From Sulfurimonas sp. (GTDB lineage Bacteria > Campylobacterota > Campylobacteria > Campylobacterales > Sulfurimonadaceae): a stretch of 9,165 nucleotides of DNA. Shown here one piece after another: positions 6,296 through 9,165 of this stretch. The stretch covers positions 1 through 9,165 of the forward strand of contig DTVI01000098.1 of the NCBI GenBank assembly GCA_012963655.1, given 5' to 3'. Each line of letters opens with the position of its first letter. Position 1 is the stretch's first letter. A model generated the notes under the pieces. The model did no database searches and had not been told where the DNA came from. It was given only the letters and a program-made list of their open reading frames with translations. The translations under genes were made by a program, and so were the position numbers.

Positions 6296-7378
6296 ATGAA
6301 AACTTTAGCTGATTGTAGAATAGCCATTGACAGTATTGATGACGAGTTATTAGAACTTATTAACCGTCGTATGAAAGTGGTTGAACGTGTAGGAGAAATA
6401 AAGCAAAACAGTGGTGGCGCGATTTATAGACCTGAACGTGAACAAGAAATTATTAATCGTTTAACTGCTAAAAGTAAGGCAGACAAGGGCATTTTAAATA
6501 AAGAAGCCATAGAAGCATTATTTTTAGAAATATTTGCAATTTCACGTAATCTTGAATTACCTGAAAAGATTGCTTTTTTAGGTCCTGAGGGAAGTTTTAC
6601 ACATCAAGCAGCTGAATCACGTTTTGGGGCTATGAGTGATTATCTTTCTTTAAATTCTATTCATGCTGTGTTTAACGCACTTGAGAGTAAACGTGCTAAG
6701 TTTGGTGTTGTTCCTATTGAAAACTCACGAGATGGGGCAGTAGGTGAAACCTTAGACTTGTTGGCTAAAAGTTCGTATAAGATTGTGGCTGAATTATATA
6801 TGCCTATTCATCTGTCTTTTGTAACATCAGCGCGTTCTTTACATGATGTAAAACGTATTTATTCAAAAGATAAGGGATTTGGTCAGTGTAGAGACTTTTT
6901 GCTTGAGCATGAACTTCAAGATATAGAACAAATACCTGTAGAATCAACGGCTAAGGCTGCAAAACTTGCTGCAGCAGACCCAGAAGCAGCCGCTATCTGT
7001 TCTCATATTGCCGCAAAACTTTATAATGTTCCAAATATGTTTGAAAATATCGAAGACGTAGATTCAAACACTACTCGTTTTATTATTTTAAGTAATTTTG
7101 AAAATGCAGAACATGAGTCTTCTAAAACCTCTATCTTAGTGCGTTTAAAAGATGGAAATGAAGCTGGTGCATTAGCCCACTTCTTAGATGACTTTGAAAA
7201 AGCCGATATCAATTTGTCTAAGATTGAATCTCGTCCTTCAAAAGAATCAGATGGTTTTGGATATTGGTTCTTTATAGATTTTTATGGACATATACAAGAT
7301 ACAAGATTAACAAAAGTTTTAGAAAAAAGAGCTAGTGAAATTACATGGCTTGGCTCTTATGTAAAAGGTGACAAATGA
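6296..7378 (+). CDS. pheA: Bifunctional chorismate mutase / prephenate dehydratase (P-protein) with ACT domain
   Basis: A 360-residue cytoplasmic enzyme that turns chorismate into prephenate and then phenylpyruvate for phenylalanine synthesis. Residues 1-88 are an AroQ chorismate mutase with the expected charged residues: R8, R25, K36 and the R48-E49 pair in RPERE; the usual Gln near the domain end is Glu (E87, in SRNLE). Residues 91-265 are prephenate dehydratase: FLGPEGSF (94-101), VPIENSRDGAVGET (139-152), AICSHIAAKLYNV (233-245) and NTTRF (258-262) with the catalytic Thr-Arg-Phe. The usual SHPQALAQC segment is SKDKGFGQC (190-198). Residues 277-358 are an ACT domain with GALA (291-294) and ESRP (311-314), the phenylalanine-binding motifs, so feedback inhibition by Phe is expected. 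Length matches other P-proteins. The stop overlaps the hisC start by 4 bp (ATGA), indicating translational coupling. Confidence 0.97.
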   Translation: MKTLADCRIAIDSIDDELLELINRRMKVVERVGEIKQNSGGAIYRPEREQEIINRLTAKSKADKGILNKEAIEALFLEIFAISRNLELPEKIAFLGPEGSFTHQAAESRFGAMSDYLSLNSIHAVFNALESKRAKFGVVPIENSRDGAVGETLDLLAKSSYKIVAELYMPIHLSFVTSARSLHDVKRIYSKDKGFGQCRDFLLEHELQDIEQIPVESTAKAAKLAAADPEAAAICSHIAAKLYNVPNMFENIEDVDSNTTRFIILSNFENAEHESSKTSILVRLKDGNEAGALAHFLDDFEKADINLSKIESRPSKESDGFGYWFFIDFYGHIQDTRLTKVLEKRASEITWLGSYVKGDK

Positions 7379-8472
7379 ATTTTAACAAAACCCTAGATGG
7401 AATAAAAACCTATGAAGCAGGTAAGCCTATAGAGCTTGTTGTTCGTGAATATGGAGTAGACCCTAAAGATATTATTAAACTTGCATCAAATGAAAATCCT
7501 TATGGAACATCTCCTAAGGTATCACAAGCGGTTAAAGATATATCTGATAAGATGTTTTTATATCCTGATGACTCTATGCATGCTCTTAAAGAAGGACTGG
7601 CTAAGAAGTTTAATGTGCATAAAGATGAAGTTATTATAGGAGCGGGTTCTGATCAAGTAATTGAGTTTGCAGTACATGCAAAACTTCATTCAAGTGCAAA
7701 GGTTTTGATGAACTCTATCACCTTTGCTATGTATGAAATTTATGCCCGCCATGCAGGTGCACAAATTATTCGTACAACTTCACGTTATCATGACTTAGAA
7801 GAGTTTTATCAAATGTATCTTGAGCATAAACCTGAGATGATTTTTATTTGTACACCAAATAACCCAACAGGTGACGCGATTGATACACAAAAGCTAAAAG
7901 AATTTCTTCGTCGTATTGATACAGACACCTTGGTTGTTGTTGATGGTGCGTATATGGAATATGCGGCTTTCAAAGACCCTTTAAAGGCAGTTTCGGCTGA
8001 AGAACTTATTAGAGAGTTTTCAAATGTTCTTTATCTTGGAACCTTTTCTAAGGCTTATGGTCTTGGGGGAATGCGTACAGGTTATGGGATAGCAAATAAA
8101 GATATAATTAAGGCTTTTTATAAGCTTAGACCTCCTTTTAATATTACAACACTTTCACTTGAAGCAGCTACAGTGGCGCTTAAAGATGAGGCCTTTGTGC
8201 AAGAGTGTATTGGTAAAAATTTTGAGCAGATGAAGGCTTATGAAACCTTTTCGAAAGAGATGGGAATAGAAATTATAGATTCTTTTACCAATTTCGTAAC
8301 GCTTTGTCTTAATGATGATCAAAGTTCTACTGAAATTTCATTATCTTTGTTAAAAAAAGGTATGATTGTTAGAGATTTAAAAGGCTACGCATTAAACGCA
8401 ATTCGCGTGACAGTGGGAACACCAGCTGAGAATAAACGCTTCTTTGAACTTTTCAAAGAAGTAGTAAAATAG
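7375..8472 (+). CDS. hisC: Histidinol-phosphate aminotransferase
   Basis: A 365-residue PLP aminotransferase (fold type I) that makes histidinol phosphate from imidazole-acetol phosphate and glutamate. Motifs in order are LASNENPYG (36-44), GAGSDQ (89-94), CTPNNPTG (159-166), VVDGAYMEY (188-196) with the PLP-binding D190 and Y193, GTFSKAYGLGGMRTGYG (222-238) with the Schiff-base lysine K226, and AIRVTVGTP (342-350) with R344 for the substrate phosphate. In the DEAY motif the Glu is Gly (DGAY); I believe this is common in this phylum. Start ATG overlaps the pheA stop by 4 bp. Because it directly follows pheA and no other histidine gene is present here, it may also transaminate phenylpyruvate or other aromatic keto acids, as some HisC enzymes do. 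That dual role is inference. Confidence 0.95.
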   Translation: MNFNKTLDGIKTYEAGKPIELVVREYGVDPKDIIKLASNENPYGTSPKVSQAVKDISDKMFLYPDDSMHALKEGLAKKFNVHKDEVIIGAGSDQVIEFAVHAKLHSSAKVLMNSITFAMYEIYARHAGAQIIRTTSRYHDLEEFYQMYLEHKPEMIFICTPNNPTGDAIDTQKLKEFLRRIDTDTLVVVDGAYMEYAAFKDPLKAVSAEELIREFSNVLYLGTFSKAYGLGGMRTGYGIANKDIIKAFYKLRPPFNITTLSLEAATVALKDEAFVQECIGKNFEQMKAYETFSKEMGIEIIDSFTNFVTLCLNDDQSSTEISLSLLKKGMIVRDLKGYALNAIRVTVGTPAENKRFFELFKEVVK

Positions 8473-8479
8473 GGTCTAG

Positions 8480-9165
8480 ATGGATTTAAAAGTACTCATA
8501 TCACAATTAGTTGGACTTTTTGATAAACTTAACAAAAGCCAAAAGCTTATTGTTGGTGCAACAATTATGGGTGTGGTTGCTTTTTTAATCTTTTTAGTTG
8601 TTTATACCAGCAAAACATCGACACGTGGAAATTATAAGGTTCTTTTTGACTCTTTATCTGCCTCAGATGCTGCCTTAGTAATTGCACAACTTGAAAAAGA
8701 TAATATTCCTTATAAAATTCCTCGTGATAATGTTATTGAAGTACCTAAAGATGTGGTGTATAAGCAACGCATTTCTATAGCTGCTCTTGGTCTTCCTAGA
8801 GAAAGCAGTGTTGGATTTGAACTTTTTGATAACCAAGAATTTGGAGCTACGAGTTTTGATCAAAATGTAAAATTTTTACGGGCATTAGAAGGTGAACTGG
8901 CTAGAAGTGTACAAGGTCTATCACCCGTTGAAGTTGCTGTTGTAAACCTTGCTTTGCCTAAAGAGTCTTTATTTGTATCCAAGCAAACAAATCCGACTGC
9001 CTCAATAGTTATATCCTTATATGAAGGGCGTATGTTGTCTTCTAAGCAAATTAGAGGGATTAAAAACTTAGTAGCTGCTGCGGTTCCACGAATGAAGGCT
9101 GAACATGTTGCCCTTATTAATTCTGAGGGTGAAGAGCTTGGGGGAGATGGTGATACCTCGGTTTT
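8480..9165 (+). CDS. fliF: Flagellar MS-ring protein FliF (N-terminal part, runs off right edge)
   Basis: The first 228 codons, in frame to the window end. FliF forms the MS ring in the inner membrane, the base on which the flagellar rotor and export gate are built. A short cytoplasmic N-terminus (1-20) precedes one membrane helix (about 23-43). The periplasmic YscJ/FliF ring-building domains follow (about 50-220): YKVLFDSLSASDAALVIAQL (52-71), GLPRESSVGFELFD (104-117), FGATSFDQNVKFLRALEGEL (121-140), ARSVQGLSPVEVAVVNLALP (141-160) and LVAAAVPRM (197-205). Full-length FliF is usually 500-570 residues, so over half is missing. Ribosome site AGGG (8471-8474) is 5 nt before the ATG. The gap after hisC is only 7 nt, with no terminator and no sigma-54 or sigma-28 promoter that I can see, so it is probably transcribed with the amino-acid genes. 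fliG and fliH are expected next. Confidence 0.97.
   Translation, partial: MDLKVLISQLVGLFDKLNKSQKLIVGATIMGVVAFLIFLVVYTSKTSTRGNYKVLFDSLSASDAALVIAQLEKDNIPYKIPRDNVIEVPKDVVYKQRISIAALGLPRESSVGFELFDNQEFGATSFDQNVKFLRALEGELARSVQGLSPVEVAVVNLALPKESLFVSKQTNPTASIVISLYEGRMLSSKQIRGIKNLVAAAVPRMKAEHVALINSEGEELGGDGDTSV

Noticed and set aside
8400..8479. Sigma-54 promoter for fliF near GTGGGAACACC
   Set aside because: The GG and following GC are not separated by the required ten bases, and the -12 element is absent.

Overview
The window looks like a stretch of chromosome from a Campylobacterota (Epsilonproteobacteria) species. The DNA is AT-rich. The gene order rplY, pth, LptF/LptG-type permease, lysA, pheA, hisC, fliF is, from memory, the order known from Campylobacter jejuni, and part of it is shared with Helicobacter. 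The promoters also look right for this group: good TATAAT-like -10 boxes with no clear -35. The genus cannot be fixed from this window. A free-living relative (Sulfurimonas, Sulfurovum, Sulfurospirillum or Arcobacter type) is plausible.

Layout. Positions 1-868 on the minus strand hold the N-terminal 289 codons of a Leu/Lys/Ser-rich helical protein that runs off the left edge. It is probably a flagellar FliK-like or hook-length-type protein. A divergent 101-bp gap separates it from a SulP-family anion transporter with a C-terminal STAS domain (970-2604). Next come rplY (ribosomal protein bL25, long CTC form, 2732-3268), a clear intrinsic terminator (3288-3311), pth (peptidyl-tRNA hydrolase, 3343-3909) and an LptF/LptG-family permease with a GTG start (3919-4986). 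A second transcription unit starts around 5017-5074: lysA (diaminopimelate decarboxylase), pheA (fused chorismate mutase/prephenate dehydratase with ACT domain), hisC (histidinol-phosphate aminotransferase) and fliF (flagellar MS-ring protein), which is cut by the right edge.

How the genes work together. rplY and pth both serve translation. The permease belongs to the lipopolysaccharide export machinery. lysA, pheA and hisC complete lysine, phenylalanine and histidine synthesis; many HisC enzymes also transaminate aromatic keto acids, which would link hisC to the PheA product. fliF is only 7 nt after hisC, so the first gene of a flagellar basal-body cluster appears to be transcribed from an amino-acid biosynthesis operon.

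No tRNA, rRNA, CRISPR array, insertion sequence, attachment site or origin is visible. All intergenic gaps are under 130 bp. This is mostly ordinary core genome. The points most worth a second look are the partial FliK-like gene, the CG-rich stretch after three -10 boxes, and the metabolic-flagellar operon.
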